NCBI RefSeq assembly: GCF_030811855.1 | Contig: NZ_JAUSRN010000003.1 | Span: forward strand, 310,001 to 374,000 | DNA length: 64,000 nt | Reading direction: 5' to 3' | DNA from: Variovorax paradoxus | GTDB lineage: Bacteria > Pseudomonadota > Gammaproteobacteria > Burkholderiales > Burkholderiaceae_C | Part shown: piece by piece, positions 38,810-49,372 of the stretch | How positions within the stretch are numbered: position 1 is the stretch's first letter | Layout of the letters: each line of letters starts with the position of its first letter | Program-made: the position numbers and the translations under genes | The notes under the pieces: model-generated | Database searches by the model: none | Told to the model about the DNA's origin: nothing | The model's input: the letters and a program-made list of their open reading frames with translations, nothing else

Positions 38810-39574
38810 TCAGTTGTCTGCCGCCGCGCGTTGCGCGCACACGCTGCAATGCGGATCGCGCGCAACCTTCAGCGTGTCGAACGCCGTACGGCGCCCGTCG
38901 AACATCAGGAGCTTGCCCGCCAGCGACGGGCCGATGCCTGCGAGCAGCTTGAGTGCTTCGCTCGCCTGCAGCGTGCCGATGGTCCCCACCACAGGGCCGA
39001 ACACGCCGAGCACCGCGCACAGCGTTTCCTCGAAAGCCGCGTCGGGCGGAAAGATGCACGCGTAGCAGGGAGAGGCGGGGTCGCGCGTGTCGTACACGCT
39101 CAGCTGGCCATCAAAGCGGATGGCCGCACCAGCCACCAGCGGCTTGCCGTGCGCCACGCAGGCGCGGTTGACGGCGTGCCGGGTGGCAAAGTTGTCGCAG
39201 CAGTCGAGCACCACGTCTGCCGCCGCAACCAGGCGCGACAGCAGCTCCTCATCGGCCCGCAGGGCGTGCGTCTCGATGGCGATGTCGGGGTTGATGTCGC
39301 GCATGGCCTCGGCGGCCGATTCGACCTTCAGCTGGCCCACGCGTGCGTTGGTATGGGCGACTTGGCGCTGGAGGTTGGTGAGGTCGACTTCGTCGTCGTC
39401 CACCAGCGCGATGTGCCCGACGCCGGCGGCCGCGAGGTACAGCGCCACAGGCGAACCCAGGCCGCCCGCGCCGATGACCAGCGCGCGCCCGGCACTGACG
39501 CGCGCCTGGCCGTCGATGCCGAATTCCTCGAGCAGGATATGGCGCGAATAGCGAAGCAGGTCGTTGTCGTTCAT
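38810..39574 (-). CDS. MoeB/ThiF-type sulfur-carrier adenylyltransferase
   Basis: The 254-residue protein adenylates the C-terminal glycine of a small sulfur carrier (MoaD or ThiS type). It has the nucleotide loop GAGGLG at 35-40, the NLQRQ and DCCDNF motifs, and zinc ligands in C170-x2-C173 and C243-x2-C246. It lacks a rhodanese domain and is closest in length to MoeB (249 in E. coli). ThiF or a cysteine-synthesis role (CysO type) cannot be excluded, because no carrier gene is nearby. It follows ctpA on the minus strand, after a terminator. Confidence 0.85.
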   Translation of the reverse strand: MNDNDLLRYSRHILLEEFGIDGQARVSAGRALVIGAGGLGSPVALYLAAAGVGHIALVDDDEVDLTNLQRQVAHTNARVGQLKVESAAEAMRDINPDIAIETHALRADEELLSRLVAAADVVLDCCDNFATRHAVNRACVAHGKPLVAGAAIRFDGQLSVYDTRDPASPCYACIFPPDAAFEETLCAVLGVFGPVVGTIGTLQASEALKLLAGIGPSLAGKLLMFDGRRTAFDTLKVARDPHCSVCAQRAAADN

Positions 39575-39596
39575 GGCTCGTCCCGGGTCTTAGCCA

Positions 39597-39640
39597 AACG
39601 CAAAATACCGCGGCCCGGCAGCGCCGGTTCCGCGGTATTT
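39597..39640 (-). terminator. Hairpin terminator between ctpA and moeB-like gene
   Basis: Perfect 11-base arms AAATACCGCGG (39603-39613) and CCGCGGTATTT (39630-39640) flank a 16-base, itself GC-rich loop. Read on the minus strand the last arm ends in TATTTTG. It follows the ctpA stop, so the gene upstream of moeB is probably transcribed as its own unit. Confidence 0.7.
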
Positions 39641-39667
39641 CGGGATCTGAGGGCGCCGGGCTCCAGA

Positions 39668-41113
39668 TCAGTTCTCTTTTTTCTCTTCCTTGTTGTCGAC
39701 GATGACCTGCGTCTTGCTCACGAGCACCGGCTGGCCCTTGAGGCGGTTGAGCGCCTGCACCAGCGGGAAGTCCTTGTCGGTGCCGAACTCGGGCACCTTG
39801 CGGTCCTGCGGCGGCTTCTTGGCTTCTTCCTCGAGGCGCTTGCGGGCTTCGTCGCGCGCCTTTTCGCGTTCCGGGTCCTTGGTCTCCGGGCCTTGGCCGC
39901 TGGCCAGGTGCTTTTCAAGGTCGGCCTCGCGCATGCGAAGGGCTGCAAAGGGGCTGCCCTCGGCGCTTTCGTCGACCAGCACGTTGGGCACGATGCCCTT
40001 GGCCTGGATCGAGGTACCGCTTGGCGTGTAGTAGCGGGCCGTCGTGATCTTGAGGCCGGTGTCCGGGCCGAGCGGGCGCACCGTCTGCACCGAGCCCTTG
40101 CCGAAGGTCTGGCTGCCCATGACGGTGGCGCGCTTGTGGTCCTGCAGCGCACCGGCCACGATTTCGCTCGCGGAGGCCGAGCCTTCGTTCACCAGCACCA
40201 CCAGTGGCACGGTCTTGAGGGCTGCGGGCAGGTTGCGCAGCGGATCGCTGCCCGACCGGCGCTGATAGAACTCCGGCGCCGCCTTGTAGACCGACTTGCT
40301 CTCGGCCAGCTGGCCGTCCGTCGAAACCACGGTGACGTTCTCGGGCAGGAAGGCGGCCGAAATGGCCACGGCCGCGTCGAGCAGACCGCCCGGGTCATTG
40401 CGCAGGTCCAGCACCAAGCCCTTGAGATTGGGCTCTTCCTTGTAGATGTCTTCGACCTTCTTCACGAAGTCGTCGACCGTGCGCTCTTGGAACTGCGACA
40501 GGCGAATCCAGCCGTAGCCCGGTTCCATGACCTTGCCGCGCACCGATTGGGTCCGGATTTCTTCCCGCGTGATCGTGACCGGGAAGGTGCGGCTCTCGTC
40601 CTTGCGGAAGATGGTCAGCAGCACCTTGGTATTGGCCTCGCCGCGCATGCGCTTGACGGCTTCGTTGAGCGACAGGCCACGCACCGCGGTGTCGTCGATC
40701 TTGGTGATCAGATCATTCGGCTTCAGGCCCGCGCGGAAGGCCGGGGAGCCTTCGATCGGAGAAACCACCTTGATGAGGCCGTCTTCCTGCGAAATCTCGA
40801 TGCCCACGCCGACGAAGCGGCCGGTCGTGCCTTCCCTGAATTCCTTGAAGGACTTCTTGTCGAAGTACTGGGAATGCGGGTCGAGCCCGGCCACCATGCC
40901 GGAAATGGCGTCGGAAATGAGCTTTTTCTCGTCGACCGGCTCGACATAGTCACTCTTGACCATGCCGAAAACGGCAGCGAGCTGCTGCAATTCTTCGAGC
41001 GGGAGCGGCGCAAGCGAGCCGCGCGCGACCGTCTGTAACGAGACGGTGGTCAGGACGCCGGCAACGGCGCCAGCGGCGACCCAGCCGGTAATCTTCAATT
41101 TCTGGCCCATCAT
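39668..41113 (-). CDS. ctpA: C-terminal processing protease (S41 family)
   Basis: This is a periplasmic, membrane-anchored serine protease that trims C-termini of envelope proteins. The 481-residue product has an N-terminal membrane segment, a PDZ domain (GLKPNDLITKIDDTAVRGL) and the S41 core. The catalytic Ser in GSASASEI and Lys in TFGKGS are 25 residues apart, as in Prc. The last 110 residues include a charged helix (EREKARDEARKRLEEEAKK). Two ATGs in tandem (41113 and 41110) are possible starts; AGGA spacing favours the first. gpmA lies 100 bases upstream on the same strand. Confidence 0.93.
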   Translation of the reverse strand: MMGQKLKITGWVAAGAVAGVLTTVSLQTVARGSLAPLPLEELQQLAAVFGMVKSDYVEPVDEKKLISDAISGMVAGLDPHSQYFDKKSFKEFREGTTGRFVGVGIEISQEDGLIKVVSPIEGSPAFRAGLKPNDLITKIDDTAVRGLSLNEAVKRMRGEANTKVLLTIFRKDESRTFPVTITREEIRTQSVRGKVMEPGYGWIRLSQFQERTVDDFVKKVEDIYKEEPNLKGLVLDLRNDPGGLLDAAVAISAAFLPENVTVVSTDGQLAESKSVYKAAPEFYQRRSGSDPLRNLPAALKTVPLVVLVNEGSASASEIVAGALQDHKRATVMGSQTFGKGSVQTVRPLGPDTGLKITTARYYTPSGTSIQAKGIVPNVLVDESAEGSPFAALRMREADLEKHLASGQGPETKDPEREKARDEARKRLEEEAKKPPQDRKVPEFGTDKDFPLVQALNRLKGQPVLVSKTQVIVDNKEEKKEN

Positions 41114-41213
41114 GAGTGATTGTCCTTGTCGGCTGTCGAGCCAATATACACAGCTTGGAAGCAGAATGCCTGCCGGGGTTCCACGGGGGAGCGCCGCCAA
41201 GGGTTTTCTTTTT

Positions 41214-41957
41214 TCAGCCTTTGCCCTGCGACGCCACCGCCGCGGCGGCCTTTTCGGCGGCTGCGGCATCGCCGAGGTAGTAGTGCCGCAGCGGCTTGAG
41301 CTCGTCGTCGAGCTCGTAGACCAGCGGAATGCCGTTCGGAATGTTCAGGCCGACGATGGCGTCGTCCGAAATGCCGTCCAGGTACTTGACCAGCGCCCGG
41401 ATCGAATTGCCGTGTGCCGCCACCACCAGGCGGCGCCCGGCGCGAATGGCCGGCGCCATCGACTCGTTCCAGAACGGCAGGACGCGCGCCACCGTGTCCT
41501 TCAGGCACTCGGTCAGCGGGATTTGCTCGGGCGACAGCTTGGCGTAGCGCACGTCGCTGCGTTCGCTGCGCGGGTCGTCCGATTCCAGCGGCGGCGGCGG
41601 GGTGCTGTAGCTGCGGCGCCAGACCAGCACCTGCTCGTCACCGTATTTCTTGGCGGTTTCGGCCTTGTTCAGCCCCTGCAGGCCGCCGTAGTGGCGCTCG
41701 TTCAGGCGCCAGGAATGGACCACCGGGAGCCAGGTGCGGTCGAGCTCGTCCAGTGTGTGCCACAGCGTACGGGTGGCGCGCTTGAGCACGCTGGTGTAGG
41801 CCACGTCGAAGTCGTAGCCCTCGGCCTTGAGCAGCCGGCCGGCCTGCTTGGCCTGCTCGATGCCGGTTTCGGTCAGGTCGACGTCCGTCCATCCGGTGAA
41901 GCGGTTTTCGAGATTCCAGGTCGATTCGCCATGGCGGATCAGTACCAGTTTGTGCAT
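41214..41957 (-). CDS. gpmA: 2,3-Bisphosphoglycerate-dependent phosphoglycerate mutase
   Basis: GpmA interconverts 3- and 2-phosphoglycerate in glycolysis and gluconeogenesis. The 247-residue product has the phosphohistidine motif RHGES with H9, the segment [11 protein letters not shown], and the second histidine in [10 protein letters not shown]. Length and motifs distinguish it from the cofactor-independent enzyme. The start at 41957 ([11 protein letters not shown]) is clear. It is divergent from the rhodanese-grxC-secB-gpsA genes. Confidence 0.96.
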   Translation of the reverse strand: MHKLVLIRHGESTWNLENRFTGWTDVDLTETGIEQAKQAGRLLKAEGYDFDVAYTSVLKRATRTLWHTLDELDRTWLPVVHSWRLNERHYGGLQGLNKAETAKKYGDEQVLVWRRSYSTPPPPLESDDPRSERSDVRYAKLSPEQIPLTECLKDTVARVLPFWNESMAPAIRAGRRLVVAAHGNSIRALVKYLDGISDDAIVGLNIPNGIPLVYELDDELKPLRHYYLGDAAAAEKAAAAVASQGKG

Positions 41958-41996
41958 GTGGGAAGCCTTTGGCAGCGCTTGGGAAAACCAGCATTC

Positions 41997-42002
41997 TAAA
42001 AT
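41997..42002 (+). promoter_or_regulatory. Possible -10 box for the rhodanese-grxC group
   Basis: TAAAAT followed by CC lies 27 bases before the GTG start of the rhodanese gene, in the 72-base divergent gap with gpmA. No convincing -35 hexamer is visible. It matches the -10 style seen before hemA and the FmdB-like gene. Confidence 0.35.
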
Positions 42003-42029
42003 CCCGGGTTTGCCATCCAAGGAATCCCC

Positions 42030-42446
42030 GTGAAATTGATCGAATTCGTCACCGCCAACTGGATGCTGATCCTGATCGCACTCAGCTCGGGTGGCATGCT
42101 GGCCTGGCCGCTGGTCCGCGGCGCCGGCGGCGGCACTCTCACGGCCCAGGGAGCGGTGCAGCTCATCAACCGCGAACGCGCGGTGCTGGTCGACGTGCGC
42201 GAACCTGAAGAGTTTGCCACCGGCCACATGATCGGCGCCAAGAACGTGCCGCTGAACCAGCTGGAGGAAAAGCTGACCGGCGCGGTCAAGAACAAGAACG
42301 TGCCGCTTCTTCTGGTGTGCGCCACCGGTGCCCGCGCCCAGCGCGCCGTGGCCATGGCCAAGAAACTCGGCTACGAGCAGGCCCAAGCCGTGGCCGGCGG
42401 CCTCAAGGCCTGGAAAGACGCTAACCTGCCGGTTGAAAAAGCATAA
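42030..42446 (+). CDS. Membrane-anchored rhodanese (YibN-like)
   Basis: The 138-residue protein has one N-terminal membrane segment (about residues 10-29) and a rhodanese domain with active-site C97 in LVCATGARA. It starts with GTG, giving [14 protein letters not shown]. coli YibN has the same layout and the same neighbours (grxC, secB, gpsA). It likely transfers sulfur or binds thiols at the membrane. Its exact partner is unknown. Confidence 0.92.
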   Translation: MKLIEFVTANWMLILIALSSGGMLAWPLVRGAGGGTLTAQGAVQLINRERAVLVDVREPEEFATGHMIGAKNVPLNQLEEKLTGAVKNKNVPLLLVCATGARAQRAVAMAKKLGYEQAQAVAGGLKAWKDANLPVEKA

Positions 42447-42467
42447 GGTCTTCCCCAGCTAAAGCGT

Positions 42468-42728
42468 ATGCAAGCCGTCAAGATGTACACCACCGCTGTC
42501 TGCCCGTACTGCATTCGTGCCAAGCAGATCCTCAAATCCAAGGGTGTCGAAGAGATCGAAGAAATTCGCATCGACAGCGACCCGGCCGCCCGCAACACCA
42601 TGATGGAGATCACCCGGCGCCGCACCGTGCCGCAGATTTTCATCGGCGACACCCACGTGGGCGGCTGCGACGACCTGATGGCGCTCGACAGCCGCGGCGG
42701 ACTGGTTCCGCTGCTGCAGGGCGCCTGA
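42468..42728 (+). CDS. grxC: Glutaredoxin 3
   Basis: This 86-residue dithiol glutaredoxin reduces disulfides with glutathione in the cytoplasm. The active site CPYC is at 12-15, followed by the TVPQIFIGDTHVGGCDDL glutathione-binding region. The extra cysteine after VGG is typical of Grx3. It lies 21 bases after the rhodanese gene and upstream of secB, as in E. coli. Confidence 0.96.
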   Translation: MQAVKMYTTAVCPYCIRAKQILKSKGVEEIEEIRIDSDPAARNTMMEITRRRTVPQIFIGDTHVGGCDDLMALDSRGGLVPLLQGA

Positions 42729-42856
42729 TGCACCAAGCAGCCGGGCGCCACCGAAGCGGTTCGGGCGCCGGGCGATAATCGCCTGCTCATTCATCTGCAG
42801 CCCGCTGCGGGAAACTCTCCCCGGCGGGCATTGTTTTGATTCTCGAAAGTTCAGCC

Positions 42857-43321
42857 ATGGCCGACCAGCAAGCCCAAGATCCCGTTTTCCAGATCCAGCG
42901 CGTCTACCTCAAGGACCTGTCGCTCGAACAGCCCAATTCGCCCGGCATCCTGCTCGAGCAAGAGCAGCCCACGGTCGACATCCAGCTTGGCGTGGACGCC
43001 CAGCCGGTCGCTGATGGCATCTTCGAGATCACCGTGTCAGCCACCGTGCAGACCAAGATCCAGGACAAGACCGTGTTTCTGGTCGAGGCCAAGCAAGCCG
43101 GCATCTTCGAGATCCGCAACCTGCCCGAAGACCAGATGGGCCCGATCCTGGGCATTGCCTGCCCGCAGATCGTCTACCCGTACCTCCGCGGCAACGTGGC
43201 CGACGTGATCCAGCGCGGCGGCTTCCCGCCCGTGCACCTGGCCGAAATCAACTTCCAGGCCATGTACGAGCAGCAGCAGGCGCAGGCCGCCGGCCAGCCC
43301 TCGCCGACCCTCGCGCAGTAA
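42857..43321 (+). CDS. secB: Protein-export chaperone SecB
   Basis: SecB keeps preproteins unfolded and hands them to SecA. The 154-residue product has the conserved [19 protein letters not shown] segment and the [18 protein letters not shown] end. A GATAAT box lies about 78 bases upstream in the gap after grxC. The ATG at 42857 (MADQQAQDP) is preferred over one seven codons upstream. Confidence 0.97.
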   Translation: MADQQAQDPVFQIQRVYLKDLSLEQPNSPGILLEQEQPTVDIQLGVDAQPVADGIFEITVSATVQTKIQDKTVFLVEAKQAGIFEIRNLPEDQMGPILGIACPQIVYPYLRGNVADVIQRGGFPPVHLAEINFQAMYEQQQAQAAGQPSPTLAQ

Positions 43322-43345
43322 ACCGGCTCAAGGCCGCCAACGCCG

Positions 43346-44389
43346 ATGAAGATCTGCGTTCATGGCGCCGGTGCCTGGGGCACGGCGCTGGCCGTCAACG
43401 CGGCGGGCCGCCACGAGGTCACGCTCTGGGCGCGCGATGCCGCCCAGGCCGATGCGATCTCGAAGGCGGGCGAAAACATCCGCTACCTGCCCGGCCTCGC
43501 CTTGCCGCCCGCGCTCACGGTGCGGGCCGGCAATCTTCGCCAGGCCCGAGCCGGCGCCGAACTGGTCATCGTGGCCACGCCCATGGCCGCTCTGCGCCAG
43601 CAACTCACCGACCTGCGCGGCACGACCGCGCCGGTGGCCTGGCTTTGCAAGGGCGTGGAGCCCGCGCGCGGCAAATCCCCCAACTCCTTCGGCTTGCTGG
43701 CCCACGAGATATGGGCGCAAGTTGCTCCTGAATTGATAGCGGGCGTGCTCAGCGGGCCGAGCTTTGCACAAGAGGTCGCTGAAGGCCGGCCCACGGCCCT
43801 GGTGGCCGCGAGCCCGCATGCCGAGGTGCGCGACGCCCTGGTCGATGCCTTCCACGGACCGGCTTTGCGCGTCTATGCCAACGACGACATCGTGGGTGTC
43901 GAGGTCGGCGGCGCCGTCAAGAACGTGCTGGCCATTGCCACCGGCCTGTGCGACGGCCTGGCGCTCGGACTCAATGCGCGCGCGGCGCTCATCACACGCG
44001 GCCTGGCCGAGATGACACGCTTCGGCCTGGCGCTCGGCGCACGCGCCGAGACTTTCATGGGCCTGTCGGGACTCGGCGACCTGGTGCTGACCTCGACCGG
44101 CGACCTGTCGCGCAACCGCAAGGTCGGCCTGCTGCTGGCGCAGGGACGCACCCTGGCCGAGGCCGTGGCGTCGCTGGGCCACGTGGCCGAAGGCGTCTAT
44201 TGCGCACGCACCGTGGTGCAGCGCGCGCGGGGCCTGGGTGTCGAAATGCCGATCGCCGAAGGCGTGGTCGCGCTGCTCGACGGCAAGCTGAGCCCACGGG
44301 AGGCGGTTGCCTCGCTCACCGGCCGAGATCCGGTGCCTGAATCGGTGCTCGCTCCTGCGCATGCGCGCGGTTCACCCCAACAAGACTGA
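43346..44389 (+). CDS. gpsA: Glycerol-3-phosphate dehydrogenase [NAD(P)+]
   Basis: GpsA reduces dihydroxyacetone phosphate to sn-glycerol-3-phosphate for phospholipid synthesis. The 347-residue product has the nucleotide motif [10 protein letters not shown] at the N-terminus, the GPSFAQEVA loop, and the catalytic lysine in [13 protein letters not shown] short repeat-like DNA element lies inside the frame at residues 127-132. The ugp operon in this window would supply the same product from outside. Confidence 0.96.
   Translation: MKICVHGAGAWGTALAVNAAGRHEVTLWARDAAQADAISKAGENIRYLPGLALPPALTVRAGNLRQARAGAELVIVATPMAALRQQLTDLRGTTAPVAWLCKGVEPARGKSPNSFGLLAHEIWAQVAPELIAGVLSGPSFAQEVAEGRPTALVAASPHAEVRDALVDAFHGPALRVYANDDIVGVEVGGAVKNVLAIATGLCDGLALGLNARAALITRGLAEMTRFGLALGARAETFMGLSGLGDLVLTSTGDLSRNRKVGLLLAQGRTLAEAVASLGHVAEGVYCARTVVQRARGLGVEMPIAEGVVALLDGKLSPREAVASLTGRDPVPESVLAPAHARGSPQQD
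43724..43740. repeat. Short dyad-like repeat embedded in gpsA
   Basis: GCTCCTGAATTGATAGC closely matches the element upstream of scpA (minus strand GCTATTGAAATGATAGC at 51839-51823). The two share the frame GCT-N2-TGAA-N-TGATAGC. I recall related 5'-GCTAT...ATAGC motifs as frequent in Comamonadaceae genomes. Here it codes for residues near APELIAG of GpsA. Confidence 0.45.
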
Positions 44390-44404
44390 AGAGACAAGAG
44401 AGCC

Positions 44405-45289
44405 ATGAGCCTTCGCTTTGATTTTTCGGCGCCGGCCGTGGCCGAGCTGGCCCGCGCCGACGCCGCTCGCGCCCTGCAAGAAGACGTGGCCGACGGCGAC
44501 CTGACCGCTTCGCTGGTCGATCCAGGCCGCCGGGCCCTTGCCCGCGTGCTGGCGCGTGAGCCGGCCGTGGTCTGCGGTGCCCCATGGGTCGAAGCCACCG
44601 TGCGGCAGCTCGATCCAGAGGCCCGCATCCGCTGGCTGTGCGGCGAAGGCGAGCGCTGCGCGGCCGACCAGGTCGTGCTCGAGATCGAGGGCTCGGCCCG
44701 CGCGCTGCTGACGGCCGAGCGCACCGCGCTCAATTTTCTCCAGCTGCTGAGCGCGGTGTCCACCAAGACCGCCCTGTACGCCGACGCGGTCCGCGGCACG
44801 CGCGCCCGCATCGTCGACACCCGCAAGACGCTGCCGGGCCTGCGCCTGGCGCAGAAATATGCGGTTCGCACCGGCGGCGGCCTCAACCACCGCATCGGCC
44901 TTTACGACGCGGTGCTCATCAAGGAAAACCACATTGCCGCAGCCGGCGGCGTGGCTGCCGCATTGCGTGCGGTGGCGCCGATGGCGCAGCGCGCGGCCTT
45001 TGTCGAGATCGAGGTCGAGACGCTGGCCCAATTGCGCGAAGCGCTGGAAGCCGGCGCGCGCATGGTGCTGCTCGACAACATGGACCTGCCGACCTTGCGC
45101 GAAGCCGTACGTATCAACGATGAGGCCGGCGCTGACCGCAAGGCCGTGCTCGAAATCTCCGGCGGCGTGACGCTCGAGGGTCTGCGCACCCTGGCCGAAA
45201 CCGGTGTCGACCGCATCTCGGTCGGTGCGTTGACCAAGGACGTCAAAGCCATCGACTATTCGATGCGCTTCCAACCCGAGCACGACTGA
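44405..45289 (+). CDS. nadC: Nicotinate-nucleotide pyrophosphorylase
   Basis: NadC converts quinolinate and PRPP to nicotinate mononucleotide, the step after NadA in NAD synthesis. The 294-residue product has an N-terminal quinolinate-binding part (LQEDVADGDLT), the RKTLPGLRLAQKYA motif and the phosphate-binding LDNMDLP region. It lies 15 bases after gpsA and 6 bases before nadA. Confidence 0.96.
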   Translation: MSLRFDFSAPAVAELARADAARALQEDVADGDLTASLVDPGRRALARVLAREPAVVCGAPWVEATVRQLDPEARIRWLCGEGERCAADQVVLEIEGSARALLTAERTALNFLQLLSAVSTKTALYADAVRGTRARIVDTRKTLPGLRLAQKYAVRTGGGLNHRIGLYDAVLIKENHIAAAGGVAAALRAVAPMAQRAAFVEIEVETLAQLREALEAGARMVLLDNMDLPTLREAVRINDEAGADRKAVLEISGGVTLEGLRTLAETGVDRISVGALTKDVKAIDYSMRFQPEHD

Positions 45290-45295
45290 ACCGCC

Positions 45296-46414
45296 ATGGC
45301 GACCGCTTCCGTCATCGACGTCGACTACGAACAGCCCGCAGCGCAAGGCAGCGTCTGCGACACCCGCCACGCCTGGGCGCGCGTGCCGCCCGAGCCCTCG
45401 CCCGTCGAGCGCATCGCCCTCAAGGAGCGCATTCGCCGCCTGCTGCGCGAGCGCAATGCCGTCATGGTGTCGCACTTCTACGTGCACCCCGACCTGCAGG
45501 ACCTGGCCGAGGAAACCGGTGGCATCGTGAGCGATTCGCTCGAGATGGCGCGCTTCGGCCGTGACCACGCCGCCACCACCCTGGTGGTATCGGGCGTGCG
45601 CTTCATGGGCGAGACCGCCAAGATCCTTTCGCCCGAGAAGCGGGTGCTGATGCCCGACCTGGACGCCAACTGCTCGCTCGACCTCGGCTGCCCGGTCGAC
45701 GAATTCAGTGCGTTCTGCGACCAGCATCCCGACCGCACCGTGGTCGTGTACGCCAACACCAGCGCGGCCGTGAAGGCGCGCGCCGACTGGCTCGTCACGT
45801 CGAGCTGCGCGCTCGACGTGGTGAGCGCGCTGCATGCACAGGGCCGAAAGATCCTCTGGGGCCCCGACCGCCACCTGGGCGACTACATCCAGCGCCAGAC
45901 GGGCGCCGACATGGTGAGCTGGAACGGCGCCTGCATCGTGCACGACGAATTCAAGGCGCTCGAGCTCGACCTGCTCATGAAAGAGCATCCCTCAGCCAAG
46001 GTGCTGGTGCACCCTGAATCGCCAGCCGACGTGATCGCACTGGCCGATGCGGTCGGCTCGACCTCCGCGATCCTGAATGCGGCACGGGGCATGGACGCAA
46101 AGGAATTCATCGTCGCCACCGACACCGGCATGCTGCACAAGCTGCGCACGCTGAATCCCGGCAAGACCTTCATCGAAGCGCCGACCGCAGGCAATGGTGG
46201 CACCTGCAAGAGCTGCGCGCATTGCCCGTGGATGGCGATGAACGGGCTGGTGGAACTGGCGAATGCGTTGGAAACAGGTGCGGGCGAGATCCATGTCGAT
46301 CCGGCGCTAGGGCTGCGCGCGCGGGTGCCGATCGATCGGATGCTGGCGTTCACCGCGGGGCTCAAGAATGGGCAGCCGGCAGGCAGTCTGATCGCAGGAA
46401 TAGGCGCTGCCTGA
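45296..46414 (+). CDS. nadA: Quinolinate synthase
   Basis: NadA condenses iminoaspartate with dihydroxyacetone phosphate to quinolinate, using a [4Fe-4S] cluster. The 372-residue product has the [14 protein letters not shown] start and three candidate cluster cysteines: one in [11 protein letters not shown], one in SSCALDV and one in the [10 protein letters not shown] region. NadB, which makes iminoaspartate, is encoded 3 kb away on the other strand. The gene ends just before a long palindromic repeat. Confidence 0.96.
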   Translation: MATASVIDVDYEQPAAQGSVCDTRHAWARVPPEPSPVERIALKERIRRLLRERNAVMVSHFYVHPDLQDLAEETGGIVSDSLEMARFGRDHAATTLVVSGVRFMGETAKILSPEKRVLMPDLDANCSLDLGCPVDEFSAFCDQHPDRTVVVYANTSAAVKARADWLVTSSCALDVVSALHAQGRKILWGPDRHLGDYIQRQTGADMVSWNGACIVHDEFKALELDLLMKEHPSAKVLVHPESPADVIALADAVGSTSAILNAARGMDAKEFIVATDTGMLHKLRTLNPGKTFIEAPTAGNGGTCKSCAHCPWMAMNGLVELANALETGAGEIHVDPALGLRARVPIDRMLAFTAGLKNGQPAGSLIAGIGAA

Positions 46415-46417
46415 ATT

Positions 46418-46532
46418 GCTCCTTCCCCCTCTGGGGGAAGGCTGGGATGGGGGCTTGCGGCGCTGGATGAGGCCGGCCGTGAAGTGAAGGCCGCATGCCC
46501 CCACCCCAGCCCTCCCCCGGAAGGGGAGGGAG
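46418..46532. repeat. Palindromic intergenic repeat after nadA
   Basis: Two GC-rich hairpins (CTTCCCCCTCTGGGGGAAG at 46422-46440 and CCCTCCCCCGGAAGGGGAGG near 46510-46529) lie at the ends, and the flanking blocks GGCTGGGATGGGGGC and GCCCCCACCCCAGCCC pair with each other over about 50 bases. This nested arrangement is typical of mobile intergenic palindromes in this family. It lies between the convergent nadA and queD genes. Confidence 0.75.
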
Positions 46533-46538
46533 TAAAAC

Positions 46539-46901
46539 CTAGAAATCCAGCGTGCAGCTGTCCCCCAGCGCCTCGCGCCACACCCGCACGCGCGCGAGCG
46601 TCGCATGAAATTCCGGCAGCGCATCGGCAATAAAAAGGCACAGGTTTTCCAGCGTTGGCGGATGCAGCCCTTCCACGTCGTCGAGCAGGTGATGGTCCAG
46701 CCGCTCGCGCACCTCGTCGAGCCGGCGGCGCAGCAGCCCGAGGTCGATCACCATGCCCGTCACGGGATCGCGCTGGCCCGAAAGCCAGACTTCTGCGTGG
46801 TAGGTATGGCCGTGGATACGGCGGCTGCCTTCGACCTCGATGTCGCGCTTCAGGGTGTGCGCGGCGTCGAAGAAAAAGCGTTGGCTGACGGTGAATCGCA
46901 T
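46539..46901 (-). CDS. queD: 6-Carboxytetrahydropterin synthase, cysteine-lacking variant
   Basis: QueD turns dihydroneopterin triphosphate into 6-carboxytetrahydropterin for queuosine. The 120-residue product has zinc histidines H15, H30 and H32 (FDAAH and IHGH), the LDHHLLD segment and a late glutamate in VWREA. The position of the usual catalytic cysteine (CxxxHGH) is serine, S26 in GSRRIHGH. No other cysteine is nearby. Either this lineage works without the thiol or the reaction differs. It is the last gene of a panB-panC-queE-queD run, 19 bases after queE. Confidence 0.88.
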   Translation of the reverse strand: MRFTVSQRFFFDAAHTLKRDIEVEGSRRIHGHTYHAEVWLSGQRDPVTGMVIDLGLLRRRLDEVRERLDHHLLDDVEGLHPPTLENLCLFIADALPEFHATLARVRVWREALGDSCTLDF

Positions 46902-46920
46902 CGGGAAAGTCTCTCCGCAC

Positions 46921-48407
<1,487 letters not shown>

Positions 48408-49301
48408 TTACCAGGCGTGGAGTTGGTCGTCGGGGAAGCTGCCGTCCTTGACGGCCTGCACGTAGGCCTTGAGGGCGGGCAGCACGCCCGGCGCGTCGGC
48501 CATGAAGTTGCGCACGAACTTCGGCATCTTGCCGAGATTGATGCCCAGCATGTCATGCAACACCAGCACCTGGCCGGCGGTGGCCTTGCCCGCGCCGATG
48601 CCGATGGTGGCGCAGTGCTTCAGCTCGGCGGTGAGTTCGGCGGCCAGCGCGGCCGGCACCATCTCGAGCACCAGCATCGCGGCGCCCGCGTCCTGCAGCG
48701 CATGAGCCTGTTGCTTCAGCAGCGCGCCGGCGGCATCGCCCTTGCCCTGCACGCGATAGCCGCCGAGCGCATGCACGGTCTGCGGCGTCAGGCCCAGATG
48801 CGCGCACACCGGAATGCCGCGCTCGACCAGGAAGCGCACCGTCTCGGTGGTCCAGCCGCCGCCTTCGAGCTTGACCATGTGCGCGCCGGCCTGCATCAGC
48901 ACCGTGGCGCTGGCGAGGGCCTGCTCACGCGACTCCTGGTAGCTGCCGAAGGGCAGGTCGGCAATCAGCCAGGCCGTGCCTTGCACGCGGCGCAGGCCGC
49001 GCGAAACGCTGTCGGTGTGGTAGCGCATGGTGTCCAGGCTTACGCCCACCGTGCTGTTCAGGCCCTGGCAGACCATGCCGAGCGAATCGCCGACCAGGAG
49101 GCAGTCGACGCCCGCCGCGTCGGCCATGGCCGCGAAGGTGGCGTCGTAGGCCGTGAGCATTGCGATCTTCTCGCCGCGCGCGTGCATGTCGGCCAGACGC
49201 GGCAGGCTCACGGGCTTGCGCGAGGCAAGCGGGGAAGCCGGCGGCAGCGTGCCGTAGGGCGAGGCCGGAGGCGTTTCAGCGAAGGGTGTGGTGTTCGACA
49301 T
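48408..49301 (-). CDS. panB: 3-Methyl-2-oxobutanoate hydroxymethyltransferase
   Basis: PanB makes ketopantoate from 2-oxoisovalerate and methylene-tetrahydrofolate. The 297-residue product has the conserved [27 protein letters not shown] and [12 protein letters not shown] regions and [20 protein letters not shown]. The first 28 residues are a Pro/Ser-rich extension beyond most family members; the ATG at 49301 is the first good start, and one 38 codons later ([11 protein letters not shown]) would be too late. panC follows. Confidence 0.95.
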   Translation of the reverse strand: MSNTTPFAETPPASPYGTLPPASPLASRKPVSLPRLADMHARGEKIAMLTAYDATFAAMADAAGVDCLLVGDSLGMVCQGLNSTVGVSLDTMRYHTDSVSRGLRRVQGTAWLIADLPFGSYQESREQALASATVLMQAGAHMVKLEGGGWTTETVRFLVERGIPVCAHLGLTPQTVHALGGYRVQGKGDAAGALLKQQAHALQDAGAAMLVLEMVPAALAAELTAELKHCATIGIGAGKATAGQVLVLHDMLGINLGKMPKFVRNFMADAPGVLPALKAYVQAVKDGSFPDDQLHAW

Positions 49302-49372
49302 GGTTGGGTTTCTCCCTGCGGGCGTCGGTGGCCGGGCATCCTTGAATGAAGAAAACGAAGCGGGTGGGTCGA

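Noticed and set aside
38810..39574. Calling the MoeB-like protein ThiF or a ubiquitin-like E1
   Set aside because: No thiS, thiG or moaD gene adjoins it, and the length fits MoeB best, so I leave the symbol empty.
37136..41038. A 1300-codon open frame on the plus strand over AsmA, MoeB-like and ctpA genes
   Set aside because: It is out of frame with AsmA and antisense to the other two, each of which has intact motifs.
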